From the NCBI GenBank assembly GCA_022711465.1, contig JAKLEZ010000002.1, forward strand, positions 356,729 through 420,728: a stretch of DNA of 64,000 bases, in the 5' to 3' direction. A model generated the notes under the pieces. It had not been told where the DNA came from and did no database searches. It was given only the letters and a program-made list of their open reading frames with translations. Positions 47,722 through 57,236 of the stretch are shown here, one piece after another; within the stretch, counting starts at the first letter, position 1, and each line of letters starts with the position of its first letter. The DNA is from Planctomycetota bacterium (GTDB lineage: Bacteria; Planctomycetota; Phycisphaerae; UBA1845; PWPN01). Both the position numbers and the translations under genes were made by a program.

Positions 47722-49151
47722 GCGTGCGTCCTCCGGATGTGCCCACCATTGTTCGTGCCTGGGCCATCGGCCCCTTCGCCGGCAATGGGCAGGGTCACTT
47801 CAAAGCAGGTTCCTTCATTGACTTGTGATTCCACCCGTATGGATCCACCCGCATCCTCGATGATTCTCTTCACGATCAGCAGACCCAAGCCGCTGCCATC
47901 GGTCTTCGTCGAACGAAGTCCTTCGAAGATTCTTGGCAGTTCAGTTTCGGGAATCCCCCTTCCTGTGTCAGCTACCTGAATCGAAATCTCTCGGCCGGAT
48001 TTCTTGGCAAGACGAATGGTCAGATGCCCGCCGTCCATCGCCTCCCTGGCGTTCTCAGTCAGGTTCAACAGTACCTCTCGCAGTTTCGACTTATCCGTCC
48101 GGACGTTGACCTGCTCAGCCCCGTGCTGAAGCTCACACTTCACGAATGCCCCGATCTTCTCGAAGCTGGGGCGGATGAAGTCGGCCACGTCGCGAATCAG
48201 TTCCGCAAGCCCGATCAGTTCCGGTTCGTCGCTGGGCGGCCGCCCGTATGCGAGAAATGATTTCGCCATCCTTTCGACCCGGATCACTTCTTGATCGAGA
48301 CGGCCAAGATGCTCCGTTCGGACGCAATCGGCGGAGATCGTGGGATCGGAGAGCATATCCTGGACGACCGCGATCTGCATGCGCATGGCATTCAATGGAT
48401 TGCGGATCTCGTGCACCATGCGTCGAGCCAAGGCCCCCATGGCGGCCGCATGTTCCTGTTGGGCGGCGGCATGGTCGAGCATACGTTCCCGACGAACCAC
48501 TTGGCGCATCACGGCGCCGCCGAGCAAGAGAACGAGCACTGATACGCCGCCGAGAAGAATGAACGCATGCTTGACTGGCCGCAACAGCTCAGCAACCGCG
48601 CCGTCAAGGCTGGCCGCCGACACGCTTACTCGCACGCTGCCGAGCTGCTTCTGGTTGAACACGACTGGAACCGAGTATTGGATGGCACTGTTGTGCGTGG
48701 AGGTGGAACCCGAAGGTATTGTAGCTTCGGAGGGAAGTAACGACGTGTCGGGAGAGCTTGACGAGGGTTCCCTCAAGGTGTCGCCGCTGCTGTGTGCCAA
48801 CACGGCTCCGGCAGGTGAAATGATGGCGATCCACTCGATGTGAGCGCCTGTCGAGGCCTGGCGAGTAAGGACCACACTGATCCAGCGGGCCGACCTGATG
48901 AGATCCTCGAGCGTCGCGTCGGGTCGTGCGCCGGCTTCCTCCAGGATGCGGTTCCGGATGCTCTCGATTCGACGGGTGGCGTCGTCGCGAGCGCGAGCGC
49001 GAGCCCGGCCTTCGATCTGTTGGAGCGACCAGCCGGCGATCAACACGACGAGAACGAGCAGAAGACCGGCACTTGCTGCCCATGCCGTGAAAAGGCCCAC
49101 GTGAAGCGCGGGTCTTGCCTGAGCAGCCTGTTGTTGACTCGCATCAGCCAT
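47718..49151 (-). CDS. Sensor histidine kinase (partner of NtrC-type activator)
   Basis: A 477-residue membrane kinase. Transmembrane helix one is ASAGLLLVLVVLIAGWSLQQ (about 30-50), followed by a periplasmic sensor domain of about 140 residues, then helix two HAFILLGGVSVLVLLLGGAV. The HisKA box is RMVHEIRNPLNAMRMQI and the ATPase has NLTENAREAMDGG, VADTGRGIPETELPRIFEGL and GSGLGLLIVKRIIEDAGG. The four-base overlap with the downstream activator gene shows they are a pair. The signal is unknown; the lack of a recognised sensor fold leaves osmotic or envelope stress as a guess from context. Confidence 0.93.
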   Translation of the reverse strand: MADASQQQAAQARPALHVGLFTAWAASAGLLLVLVVLIAGWSLQQIEGRARARARDDATRRIESIRNRILEEAGARPDATLEDLIRSARWISVVLTRQASTGAHIEWIAIISPAGAVLAHSSGDTLREPSSSSPDTSLLPSEATIPSGSTSTHNSAIQYSVPVVFNQKQLGSVRVSVSAASLDGAVAELLRPVKHAFILLGGVSVLVLLLGGAVMRQVVRRERMLDHAAAQQEHAAAMGALARRMVHEIRNPLNAMRMQIAVVQDMLSDPTISADCVRTEHLGRLDQEVIRVERMAKSFLAYGRPPSDEPELIGLAELIRDVADFIRPSFEKIGAFVKCELQHGAEQVNVRTDKSKLREVLLNLTENAREAMDGGHLTIRLAKKSGREISIQVADTGRGIPETELPRIFEGLRSTKTDGSGLGLLIVKRIIEDAGGSIRVESQVNEGTCFEVTLPIAGEGADGPGTNNGGHIRRTHA

Positions 49152-49377
49152 GGCTCACCACGATCGCTCGTCACGCGGGGCCGGTGACGGCCGGTTCAAC
49201 CCAGTTTGTCGTCTCTACACCGCCACCTTTCTGGATGGGCCTTGCCCCTCGTAGCCCGCGGACCAAACTGCCGTTGCGGCTGTTTTTTAGCGTAGGGAGT
49301 CGATCTGGGCAAGCACACGGGTTCTCCAGGCTTCAGCTTCTCAGTCGTCTCTTCGTGCGGTCGTCGGATCGGCGTAT

Positions 49378-49758
49378 TTACTGTGTGGCCACGCCCCGGT
49401 CTACCCATTTGCTGATGCACGACAGGAACTCGCGAGGAATCAGGGGTTTTGGCAGGAACGTGCATGCCCCGGCCTGGATACATTTGCGGACCGTCTCCGG
49501 TGAATCATCGCTGCTGATCATGATGAGTGGAACAGTTGGATGGCTATGCCGCATGGCCCGTGCCACCACGGCCCCCCCCACGTCCGGAAGATAGACATCG
49601 ATGACGGCCAGGTCAACCTGCTGCCGGCGTGCCTCATCGACACCCTGCCGCCCGGTCAGGGCCTTCGTCACCTGATAGCCATGTGCCCTAAGAAACGTCG
49701 TCACCGCCTCCACGAAAGAGGTGTCATCATCAACGATCATGATGTTGGGTGTGGTCAT
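49378..49758 (-). CDS. Stand-alone response regulator receiver
   Basis: A 126-residue single-domain receiver from ATG 49758 (GGAG 8 bases upstream). The acidic pocket is IMIVDDDTSF, the phospho-acceptor Asp is in VDLAVIDVYLPDVGG, the switch Ser in IMISSDDSPE and the Lys in TFLPKPLIPREF. There is no output domain. It sits between the kinase-activator pair and the sigma-factor gene, so it may relay or buffer phosphate in this circuit. Confidence 0.9.
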   Translation of the reverse strand: MTTPNIMIVDDDTSFVEAVTTFLRAHGYQVTKALTGRQGVDEARRQQVDLAVIDVYLPDVGGAVVARAMRHSHPTVPLIMISSDDSPETVRKCIQAGACTFLPKPLIPREFLSCISKWVDRGVATQ

Positions 49759-49939
49759 TGCCACGGCTCCTCGCTGATGCCGGCGCCTTTGTCTCGCTGG
49801 TACCCTGGGGTACTGGTACGCAGAAGAGACGCAAAGGACACCTGTCTTGCCGTCCTCTCAAGAAGACGTTGCCGCAATCGCCTTCGGGTGGCCAAGATCG
49901 ACGGCCGCAAGATGATCGGGCCACTATCGTAGTCTCGCA

Positions 49940-50758
49940 TCATTTCTCCACGGCTCCGCAAGCCAGCACACCACGGAGCTTGGATAGGGCTGCCTTCTGA
50001 ATCTGGCGGACTCGCTCCTTGCTCAGTCCGACTATGTCGCTCACCTGCTGCAAAGTCAGTGAGGGGCGATTATCCATGGGGAACCGATGGGCCAGTACCA
50101 GAGTCTCGATTCTCGACAATCCCGCCCTGTTTGTCGTCAATGCTTCGTGAAGCCGCAGGTCTGATGGACCCATTCGGTACTCCTGAAGCGGCAGGTGTTC
50201 CTCGGAAGCGTCCCTCGCCATGTCCAGCTGGACCTGCAGCACCCTCCGGTAGCTGTTCTCCCGCCTGACGCGGCGGACCAGGGATCGGAGGATGGCATTG
50301 ACCGCGTAAGTGCTGAACCGAAAGCCGCTCCAGGGGTTGTATCCCTCGACGGCACGGGCGAGGGCGAACAGAGCCTCACTCAGGAGTTCATCCTCATCGA
50401 TCTTGTGGGAAGCGAATCGATTCGTTGCCCAATGTGCCAGGCCAAGATTGCGGTTGACAATGTGTTCACGAATCGAGAGCCAGCGTTGGATCCACTGTTC
50501 CTGCCGATTCCGCTCACGCGAGGCGGTTCCCGCGCTTCTGGCTGCACGGTAGGCACAGACCTGCATGGCGGTGAAGAGGGCATGTTCGTCAGGCTCCGCA
50601 CCCGACCCGCGACCAGTTCGGATCCTTTTGGCCACTGCCAGCGCTCGAAGCGCGGCCGCAGAGGTTCGACCTCGTCGGTGGGGCACACAACGCGGCAGCC
50701 ACAAATCGAGGCCACTTGAATCCGTGTACGTTTCCGCTACATCGATCATCCTCGCCAT
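49940..50758 (-). CDS. Alternative sigma factor (sigma-70 family)
   Basis: A 272-residue sigma factor. Region 2 contains LGLAHWATNRFASHKIDEDE then ELLSEALFALARAVEGYNPW and GFRFSTYAVNAILRSLVRRV, the core-binding and -10 recognition segments. Region 4 ends LTLQQVSDIVGLSKERVRQI, the -35 helix-turn-helix. The N-terminal 90 residues are basic and not clearly region 1.1. It is smaller than a housekeeping sigma and resembles group 3 or planctomycete-specific types. A sigma-54-like site 60-76 bases upstream suggests a cascade from the NtrC-type activator. Confidence 0.9.
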   Translation of the reverse strand: MARMIDVAETYTDSSGLDLWLPRCVPHRRGRTSAAALRALAVAKRIRTGRGSGAEPDEHALFTAMQVCAYRAARSAGTASRERNRQEQWIQRWLSIREHIVNRNLGLAHWATNRFASHKIDEDELLSEALFALARAVEGYNPWSGFRFSTYAVNAILRSLVRRVRRENSYRRVLQVQLDMARDASEEHLPLQEYRMGPSDLRLHEALTTNRAGLSRIETLVLAHRFPMDNRPSLTLQQVSDIVGLSKERVRQIQKAALSKLRGVLACGAVEK

Positions 50759-51129
50759 CCCTCAGGACATCGCGTTTTGTTGGTCAGGGTGGTTCATCGC
50801 CAGTCGATAGCCAAGTCAAGCATAGGCTATGCCAGGCAACGTATCTGTCCGAGTTTGCCTTCAAGCCCTTGTCTCAATAGGATTTACAGAACCCCACCCA
50901 GCAGATTCGGTTTCCTGTTCCGGTCAAATTGACGTCGGCGTGGCCAGGTTGAGCAATCCCTGCCGCCGCTCTGTCCTCCCGCAGCAGCAGCACGATGGCT
51001 GACATCAGGCAGGAAACGCCACCTGCCGCCCTTGCGTTCCGTCCGTCAAGATGCGTTTTGCGCCAACCGTGCACCGAAGTCAGGCGAAATGACGTCGCGG
51101 AGACTCAACTGTACGACTCGACGACATGC
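50759..51129. other. Intergenic region between sigma factor and second kinase
   Basis: No gene is seen. The part near the sigma gene holds the sigma-54-like site at 50818-50834 and a possible half-site, TTGT...ATTTACAG, at 50869-50889. The latter resembles the inverted repeat between the second kinase and otsAB. Confidence 0.4.
50818..50834 (-). promoter_or_regulatory. Sigma-54-like promoter before the sigma-factor gene
   Basis: Read on the minus strand the site is TGGCATAGCCTATGCTT. GG-N10-GC is exact, TGGCA and TGC are kept, and three of the eleven defined positions differ. The predicted start is about 50 bases before the sigma-factor ATG. Confidence 0.4.
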
Positions 51130-52341
51130 TCACGATTGTGGATTCGTATCCGTGCGGCCGTTAGGTATCGGTAGCTGCACGGCGAACCGGGTCCCCTGCC
51201 CCGGCGCACGAGAAACGTCAATTGTACCTCCGTGGCTGCGGATGATTCTATGCACGATCGACAGCCCTAAACCCGTTCCTCCCGAGGTGAGTCGTGTCGA
51301 ATAGAAAGGCTCAAACACCTTATCGAGACAGTCGTCAGGAATGCCCTTTCCATTGTCTTCGATGTTCAGCAGCACGTACTTCCCGTCTCTGACGACGGAC
51401 ACGCAGATCTGCCGGGCCCCAGCCTCGACGGCGTTCCGTATCATGTTGGTGACCGCTTGCTCCATTTCCATTGTGTTCAGCATCAGCAGCGGGATCCCAT
51501 CTTCGGCCTCGAAAACGAGTCGACAGCCGGATCGCTCAGCATAGGCTTGGTTTTGACCGATCGCGTCGTGAACGGCTACCTTGAGGTCGCTGAGTTTCAT
51601 TTCCGATCTCCCCTGACGAGCAAGCAGAAGAACATCGCTGACGATTGCCTTGGTCCGTTTGGCATATTCGACGATTTCGGTAAGGGCTCGACTCATTCTG
51701 TCGTGATCGTGTTCGCCGAGGAGAGCATATTCCGCAGCAAGCAGAATGCCTCCTATCGGATTGTTGACTTCGTGGGCAATGCCGCCGGCGAGAGTGCCGA
51801 GGGATGCCAAATGCTCCGACCGCCGCAGTTCCGTTCGAGATCGCTCCAAGGCGGCAGTTCGAAGTGCCACCAGTTCCTCCAGATGATCTCGATACCGGGC
51901 CAGTTCCTCCTGTGCTTTCTTCCGTTCCGCCACCTCGGCCTGAAGCGCATCACTCGTAATAGTCAGTTCAGAGAGCGACAACTCCAGCCGATCGCGCAGA
52001 ACGATTACCACGTGAACAACGGCTGCCCCAAGCACAGTATTGAGGAGCGTAGCTCCGAAGACCATCGCCACAGCCGCGGGCGTCGGAACGCCTTCGGGTG
52101 GTAACCATAGGAACTCCATGCTGGCGAAGCTCAGACACGCGGCCGCCATGGCCCAGAGCACCCGTTTGTTCCGCGTCCAGATCCCCACGAGCAGCGGTAG
52201 CACGTAGGTCAGTGGAAACAGAAACGAGGAGAACACCACCAGACGCAAGAATCCCCAGGTCAGCAACAATAGGAAGGAAACCAGCGCCGAGATCATCCAC
52301 GGCGGTTTGTGCACGAGCCACGAGATGGGTTGTGAAGCCAT
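51130..52341 (-). CDS. Membrane sensor histidine kinase
   Basis: A 403-residue kinase. The N-terminus has four to five helices (WMISALVSFLLLLTWGFLRL, VLPLLVGIWTRN and others) with little periplasmic exposure. A coiled coil (ALQAEVAERKKAQEELARYR) leads to the HisKA box (LGTLAGGIAHEVNNPIGGIL) and an ATPase domain with MIRNAVEAGARQI, EDNGKGIPDDCLDKVFEPFY and GGTGLGLSIVHRII. ATG 52341 is chosen: it has GAAGGAT upstream and lies downstream of the start predicted from the sigma-54-like site. The frame-longest start at 52416 would lie upstream of that transcription start. Confidence 0.88.
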   Translation of the reverse strand: MASQPISWLVHKPPWMISALVSFLLLLTWGFLRLVVFSSFLFPLTYVLPLLVGIWTRNKRVLWAMAAACLSFASMEFLWLPPEGVPTPAAVAMVFGATLLNTVLGAAVVHVVIVLRDRLELSLSELTITSDALQAEVAERKKAQEELARYRDHLEELVALRTAALERSRTELRRSEHLASLGTLAGGIAHEVNNPIGGILLAAEYALLGEHDHDRMSRALTEIVEYAKRTKAIVSDVLLLARQGRSEMKLSDLKVAVHDAIGQNQAYAERSGCRLVFEAEDGIPLLMLNTMEMEQAVTNMIRNAVEAGARQICVSVVRDGKYVLLNIEDNGKGIPDDCLDKVFEPFYSTRLTSGGTGLGLSIVHRIIRSHGGTIDVSRAPGQGTRFAVQLPIPNGRTDTNPQS

Positions 52342-52411
52342 CGATACCAGATCCTTCAGCCTCGACAAACGAGGAAGCCGACTGTCGCGGCCATCCCACT
52401 GCATCAAGTTG

Positions 52412-52427
52412 GGCAACTAGCGTGCCG
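52412..52427 (-). promoter_or_regulatory. Sigma-54-like promoter before the second kinase
   Basis: Read on the minus strand the site is CGGCACGCTAGTTGCC. Ten of the eleven defined positions of TGGCACGNNNNTTGC match, with exact GG-N10-GC spacing; only the first T is C. The predicted start near 52401 lies 60 bases before the chosen ATG. Confidence 0.7.
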
Positions 52428-52450
52428 CCTGCTGCAGGCGTGCGCACGAT

Positions 52451-52471
52451 CTGTAAATTGCGTATTCACAG
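52451..52471. promoter_or_regulatory. Inverted repeat between divergent sigma-54-like promoters (candidate activator site)
   Basis: CTGTAAAT, five bases, then ATTCACAG: two 8-base arms symmetric at seven positions. It lies between the divergent sigma-54-like sites of the second kinase (52412-52427) and otsAB (52609-52625), where an enhancer-binding protein could serve both. A related half-site occurs upstream of the sigma-factor promoter. Confidence 0.4.
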
Positions 52472-52608
52472 ACAGTAATGGAAGCCTAGTCTCTGCAGCA
52501 AGGGCATCGTCGGCCAACTTGTCCACGTGGGCGCTGCTCACACCATGTCTCGATGGTCAATCTGTCACCCTCCCGGCCAAGGCGAAGCAGTCCGAGGCGG
52601 TTTGCCGG

Positions 52609-52625
52609 TGGAACGAATCTTGCTT
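52609..52625 (+). promoter_or_regulatory. Sigma-54-like promoter before otsAB
   Basis: TGGAACGAATCTTGCTT matches TGGCACGNNNNTTGCW at all defined positions but one (A for C in the -24 element), with exact GG-N10-GC spacing. The predicted start near 52635 leaves a leader of about 150 bases before the otsAB ATG. Confidence 0.7.
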
Positions 52626-52783
52626 GCTGGCTCAGCGCACCGACCGGTCCTCCTTGCGCGAATGGTGAGCATTCGCCGTTCCGGTCGCCATTGGCTACCC
52701 GGCGAGGACGTGACTTCCACAGAATCCTGGCACGGGGAATGGGTCGAACCTCGACGCTTCGGCACTATATGAGGAGAGAACAG

Positions 52784-55060
52784 ATGCGTACCATACTCGT
52801 CTCCAATCGCTTGCCCATGACTGTCAGCGTGGATGACGGCCAGATCGCGATAACCCCGAGCACAGGTGGCCTTGCGACAGGACTTCGGGGGCCTCACCAG
52901 AAGAACGGCGGGCTCTGGGTGGGGTGGCCGGGGGACGTCTCAAACGTCGGCCCCGATCAACGCGAGAGCTTGGACCAGCGACTCGTCGAGCAGCGTGCCG
53001 TTCCGTTGCATCTGACCGACGAAGAACACGAGCGGTACTACCAGGGCTTTGCCAACGGCGTTCTGTGGCCGCTCTTTCACTACCTCCTCGACAAGGTGGC
53101 TCTCGAGAGCCGCGACTTTGAGGTCTACAGGAGCGTCAACGAGCGATTCGCGGACACGGTTGCGGAACGCTATCGAGCGGGAGATCTCATCTGGGTGCAC
53201 GACTATCAGTTGATGTTGCTGCCGGCGATGCTCCGAGAACGGCTGCCGGATGCCCGGATCGGCTTCTTCCTGCACATTCCCTTCCCGTCATCCGAAGTAT
53301 TCCGCATCCTGCCATGGCGCACTCCCATCTTGGAGGGGTTGCTCGGCGCCGACGTGATCGGCTTCCACACCCTGACCTACATGCGACATTTCGCCGGTTC
53401 CCTTTTGCGCACCCTGGGCCTGGAATCCCAGGTGGATCGTCTCACCTACCAGGGCCGCGCAATTCGTCTGGGTGCTTTCCCCATGGGCGTGGATGCAGAC
53501 AGCTTCGCGACAATGGCCGACAGCGTCGATGTCCTCGCTGCGACTGATACCATCCGAAAGGAAGCGAACGATCGTAAGATTCTGCTGGGTGTTGATCGCC
53601 TGGATTACACCAAGGGGCTACCGCGACGACTGCTTGCTTTCAAGCGATTCCTTGAGCGAAGGCCCGACCTGTGCGACAAGGTGCGCTTCATTCAGGTGGC
53701 CGTTCCGAGCCGCGAGGGGATTGGACCGTACGAAGCCCTTCGAAGGCAAGTGGACGAGTTGCTCGGGCACATCAATGGGCGATTCGGAACCGCTGCCGCC
53801 GTGCCGGTTCATTATCTCTATCGAACGTTCAGTCAGACAGAACTCGCGGCCATGTATCGAGCCGCGGACGTCATGGTCATCACTCCGCTGCGTGACGGCA
53901 TGAATCTGGTGGCGAAGGAGTACTGCGCATGCCGGACTGACGACGACGGAGTCCTCATCCTCAGTGAGTTCGCCGGTGCTTCCGCCGAACTGGGAGAAGC
54001 AATCCGTGTCAACCCCTATGACATCGACCAGCTCTCGTTGGCCTACGAGCAGGCTCTGGAAATGAAGCCCGCAGAGAGGGCCACCCGGATGCGTGCCCTG
54101 CGGCAACGCGTCCAGAACAACAGTGTTCACCGATGGGTGCGGTGCTTCTTGGAAATGCTTACGGAGACCCCTGAAGGCACCCCCGGAACTCGGTCCTCGT
54201 TTACTCCGAAGGCGATTATGAACCGCATCATCGAGGATGTTGGTTCCGCTGCGGGATTGCACGTGTTCCTGGACTACGACGGAACGCTTATGCCGTTCGT
54301 GTCCGCACCCGAGTTGGCCGCTCCGGATGATGAGCTCCGTGCGCTACTCGTGTCGCTGGTTGCCAGACCCGGGACCCGGGCTCACATGGTGAGTGGCCGC
54401 CGCAAGGATGATTTGGAACGATGGTTCGGCGATCTCGGCATGGGATTGTATGCCGAACATGGCCTCTGGCTGAAGCCACCAGGTGAAGACTGGGTGTCAC
54501 TGACCGAACCTATCGTCAGTTGGAAAGAGAAAGTCCGCACGATCATGGAGGAGTTCCTGGATCGGGTGCCCGGCTCGTTCATCGAGGACAAGACGGCCGC
54601 CGTGGTGTGGCATTATCGCGATGCGGAGCCGGAGTTCGCTGCCCATCAAGCGAAGGAACTACGTACGGACCTGACGGCGGTCCTCTCCAATGTGCCGGTG
54701 GAAGTACTGCAGGGCGATCGGATTATCGAGGTTCGTATGCACGGTGTGCATAAGGGAGCCATCGTTCAACGCATCCTGGCGGAACAGCCGGGAGCGGTCA
54801 TCTTGGCCCTGGGCGACGATCGGACCGACGAGGACATGTTCGCGGCGCTTCCGCCGGAAGGGTACGGCATCCATGTAGGCCCGCAGCCGAGCAAGGCACG
54901 CTACAACCTCCGCGATGCTGTCGCTGCTCGTGCGTTCCTACGTCGACTCCTCGGGACAGGGGTTCCGGCACTAGCCTTGATTCCCACGAACCCCCTGAGC
55001 CTAACGTCGGAATCCCCTTTTCGTGCACGCCTGTCGGGCTTTCAGTCGTTCAATTGTTAG
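52784..55060 (+). CDS. otsA: Bifunctional trehalose-6-phosphate synthase/phosphatase (OtsA-OtsB fusion)
   Basis: A 758-residue fusion. Residues 1-470 are GT20 synthase: [60 protein letters not shown] and [14 protein letters not shown]. Residues of about 490-725 are the HAD phosphatase, with [31 protein letters not shown] and [15 protein letters not shown]. It makes trehalose from UDP-glucose and glucose-6-phosphate, a compatible solute. ATG 52784 follows GAGGAGA. Residues 730-758 are encoded inside the end of the neighbouring insertion element, so the native C-terminus has been replaced; the catalytic motifs are upstream of this. A sigma-54-like promoter lies about 160 bases upstream. Confidence 0.95.
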   Translation: MRTILVSNRLPMTVSVDDGQIAITPSTGGLATGLRGPHQKNGGLWVGWPGDVSNVGPDQRESLDQRLVEQRAVPLHLTDEEHERYYQGFANGVLWPLFHYLLDKVALESRDFEVYRSVNERFADTVAERYRAGDLIWVHDYQLMLLPAMLRERLPDARIGFFLHIPFPSSEVFRILPWRTPILEGLLGADVIGFHTLTYMRHFAGSLLRTLGLESQVDRLTYQGRAIRLGAFPMGVDADSFATMADSVDVLAATDTIRKEANDRKILLGVDRLDYTKGLPRRLLAFKRFLERRPDLCDKVRFIQVAVPSREGIGPYEALRRQVDELLGHINGRFGTAAAVPVHYLYRTFSQTELAAMYRAADVMVITPLRDGMNLVAKEYCACRTDDDGVLILSEFAGASAELGEAIRVNPYDIDQLSLAYEQALEMKPAERATRMRALRQRVQNNSVHRWVRCFLEMLTETPEGTPGTRSSFTPKAIMNRIIEDVGSAAGLHVFLDYDGTLMPFVSAPELAAPDDELRALLVSLVARPGTRAHMVSGRRKDDLERWFGDLGMGLYAEHGLWLKPPGEDWVSLTEPIVSWKEKVRTIMEEFLDRVPGSFIEDKTAAVVWHYRDAEPEFAAHQAKELRTDLTAVLSNVPVEVLQGDRIIEVRMHGVHKGAIVQRILAEQPGAVILALGDDRTDEDMFAALPPEGYGIHVGPQPSKARYNLRDAVAARAFLRRLLGTGVPALALIPTNPLSLTSESPFRARLSGFQSFNC

Positions 55061-57030
55061 TAGTGCACTAGATACAAACAGACAATCCACATCATTATGA
55101 TGAATGGCCGGCCGGCCACAGCCTCCCAGTACCCTCCTCGAATTTGTTGATTATCCCGAAGTTACGCGTATTTTTCTGAAGTATCCCCGGGCTCGGCCTT
55201 GCATTCGTCCGATAGTGTGATATATTGATACTATGGCTAACAGTACATCGAATAATATAACATGCCTGGCCCACCGGTTCCTGGTCCCGGCCAACTCCAC
55301 CCATCGGCAGTACGAGGCCCTGCGGGCCTACTTCGTCGAGGGCCGGCCCTCCGCAAAAGTCGCCCAGCAGTTCGGCTACTCGCCGGGCGCCTTCCGGGTC
55401 TTATGCCATGCCTTCCGTCGCGATCCGGACCGGGCCTTCTTCTTGCCCCCGGCCAAAGGCCCCAAGGCCGCGCCCAAGATGGACAAGGTCCGCCAGCAGG
55501 TGATCGCCCTGCGCAAGCAGAACCTCTCCATGTATGACATCCGCGAAGCCCTGAAGCAGGCCGGAGACGCACTGAGCCCCGCGTCCATCGCCCTCATCCT
55601 CAAGCAGGAAGGCTTTGCCCGTCTGCCCCGGCGGGCCGACGACGAACGGCCGCATCGCCCGGGGCCCACCGCCGCGGACATCGCCGACGTTCGCCAGCTC
55701 GATCTTCAACCCCGCCACTTTCGCACCCAGTTCGGCGGACTGTTCCTGTTTCTGCCCTTCCTGGCCCCCGTGCCGCTGGAGAAGATGCTGAAACAGGCCG
55801 GCTTCCCCGGCTCGCAGAAGGTCCCGGCCGCAGCGGCCATGCGTTCGCTGCTGGCCCTCAAGCTCTTCGGCAGTGCCCGGTACAGTCACGTCATGAGCCA
55901 CGTGTTCGACGAGGGCCTGGCTCTGTTCGCCGGGCTCAACGTCATTCCCAAGCGGTCCTTCCTGACCGAGTACAGTTGCCGGATCGACCCGCAGTGCTAT
56001 CCCAAGTTCATGCGCGCCTGGTTCGACGCGGCCAGCGGTCTGGGCCTTGAGCGGGGGACCTCCTTCAACCTCGACTTCCACACCATCCCCTATCACGGCG
56101 ATGACGCTTTGGTCGAAAAACACTATGTTTCCAAGCGGTCCCGCCGCCAGAAGGGATTGCTGGCTTTCCTGGCCGAGGATGCCGGGGCCCGCGTGTTCTG
56201 CTACGCCAACGGGCAGCTTCGCAAACGCGAGCAGAATGACGAGATCCTGCGCTTCGTGGAGTTCTGGAAGCAGCGCACGGGGCAGAAGCCCGAGGAACTG
56301 GTCTTCGATTCGAAGCTGACCACCTATCCGAACCTCAACCGGCTCAACCAGATGGGCATCGACTTCATTACCCTCCGGCGGCGCTCCAGCAAACTCCTGG
56401 GGCAGATCTACCAGCGCCCCGCCTCAGCCTGGCGGCGGATCGAACTGGAGAACATCGCACGGGCCTACCGCACGCCCCAGGTGCTGGATGAGAGAATCCA
56501 ACTGCGGGACTACCAGGGGCCGATCCGGCAGTTGACCATCACCGACTTAGGCCACGAGGAGCCGACGCTGCTGCTGACGAATCAGCTCCAACGCAGCCCC
56601 GCTCAACTGGTCGGCCGCTACGCTCAGCGCATGATCATCGAGAACAGCATCGCCGACGGCATCGACTTCTTCCACATGGATGCTCTCTCTTCGGCGGTGG
56701 CCATGAAGGTCAACTGCGACCTGCAACTGACCCTGATGGCCAGCAGCCTCTACCGCCTGCTGGCGGCCCGCATCGGCCGTGGCTATGAACATGCTGAGTC
56801 GCGCCATATCTTCCGCGACTTCGTGGAGGCCACCGCCAGCGTTGACATCGAGGCCCGGCATATCCGGGTCCAATTCCAGAAACGGGCCCACAACCCGCTG
56901 CTGGTCGCGGCCGGCTTCGCCAACACCGACCTGCCCATCCCCTGGCTGGGCAACAAACGCCTCGCCTTTACGCTCGGCTGAAAACCGGGAAAATGTTAGC
57001 CGCAAAAAGGTCCGTGGGAATCAAGGCTAG
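54971..57030 (+). mobile_element. Insertion sequence with 18-bp terminal repeats inside the otsAB 3' end
   Basis: CTAGCCTTGATTCCCACG at 54971-54988 recurs as an exact reverse complement at 57013-57030, enclosing one transposase gene. The size, about 2060 bp, suits a single-gene element. No target-site duplication was found next to these ends. The left end lies in the otsAB frame, so the element altered the C-terminus of that protein. Family placement is uncertain (IS4/IS1634-like transposase). Confidence 0.8.
55233..56981 (+). CDS. DDE transposase (IS4/IS1634-like)
   Basis: A 582-residue transposase. The N-terminus is a helix-turn-helix segment (EGRPSAKVAQQFGYSPGAFR) with an extra helical region to residue 140. 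The DDE core is suggested by FNLDFHTIPYHGDDALVEKH, LVFDSKLTTYPNLNRLNQMG and QRMIIENSIADGIDFFHMDA, the last resembling the C1 Glu region of IS4-type enzymes. The gene is intact and has normal length for IS1634-like proteins. It lies within inverted repeats at 54971-54988 and 57013-57030. Confidence 0.85.
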   Translation: MANSTSNNITCLAHRFLVPANSTHRQYEALRAYFVEGRPSAKVAQQFGYSPGAFRVLCHAFRRDPDRAFFLPPAKGPKAAPKMDKVRQQVIALRKQNLSMYDIREALKQAGDALSPASIALILKQEGFARLPRRADDERPHRPGPTAADIADVRQLDLQPRHFRTQFGGLFLFLPFLAPVPLEKMLKQAGFPGSQKVPAAAAMRSLLALKLFGSARYSHVMSHVFDEGLALFAGLNVIPKRSFLTEYSCRIDPQCYPKFMRAWFDAASGLGLERGTSFNLDFHTIPYHGDDALVEKHYVSKRSRRQKGLLAFLAEDAGARVFCYANGQLRKREQNDEILRFVEFWKQRTGQKPEELVFDSKLTTYPNLNRLNQMGIDFITLRRRSSKLLGQIYQRPASAWRRIELENIARAYRTPQVLDERIQLRDYQGPIRQLTITDLGHEEPTLLLTNQLQRSPAQLVGRYAQRMIIENSIADGIDFFHMDALSSAVAMKVNCDLQLTLMASSLYRLLAARIGRGYEHAESRHIFRDFVEATASVDIEARHIRVQFQKRAHNPLLVAAGFANTDLPIPWLGNKRLAFTLG

Positions 57031-57236
57031 GGAATCCGTCCAAGTCTCCTCCCGGCCGCGCACCGGTTCGGTTCCCAACGTCGGCCTTCGTCGCCGCGAA
57101 CAAGGGCAGACTCACGTCAGGCCAGATACTACCCCAGGAGGCTTGATGTGGATTCCTGTCTCGTACCTGCCGTGTGGATGTCTTGACGGGCCGAGTCAGA
57201 AGGAAAAAACCGTGTGGATCCATGGAAGGTGATCGA

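Noticed and set aside
55061..55232. Terminal inverted repeats of the second transposase close to its coding region
   Set aside because: Comparison of sequence immediately before and after the gene gave no convincing repeat; the clear 18-bp pair lies further out at 54971 and 57013.
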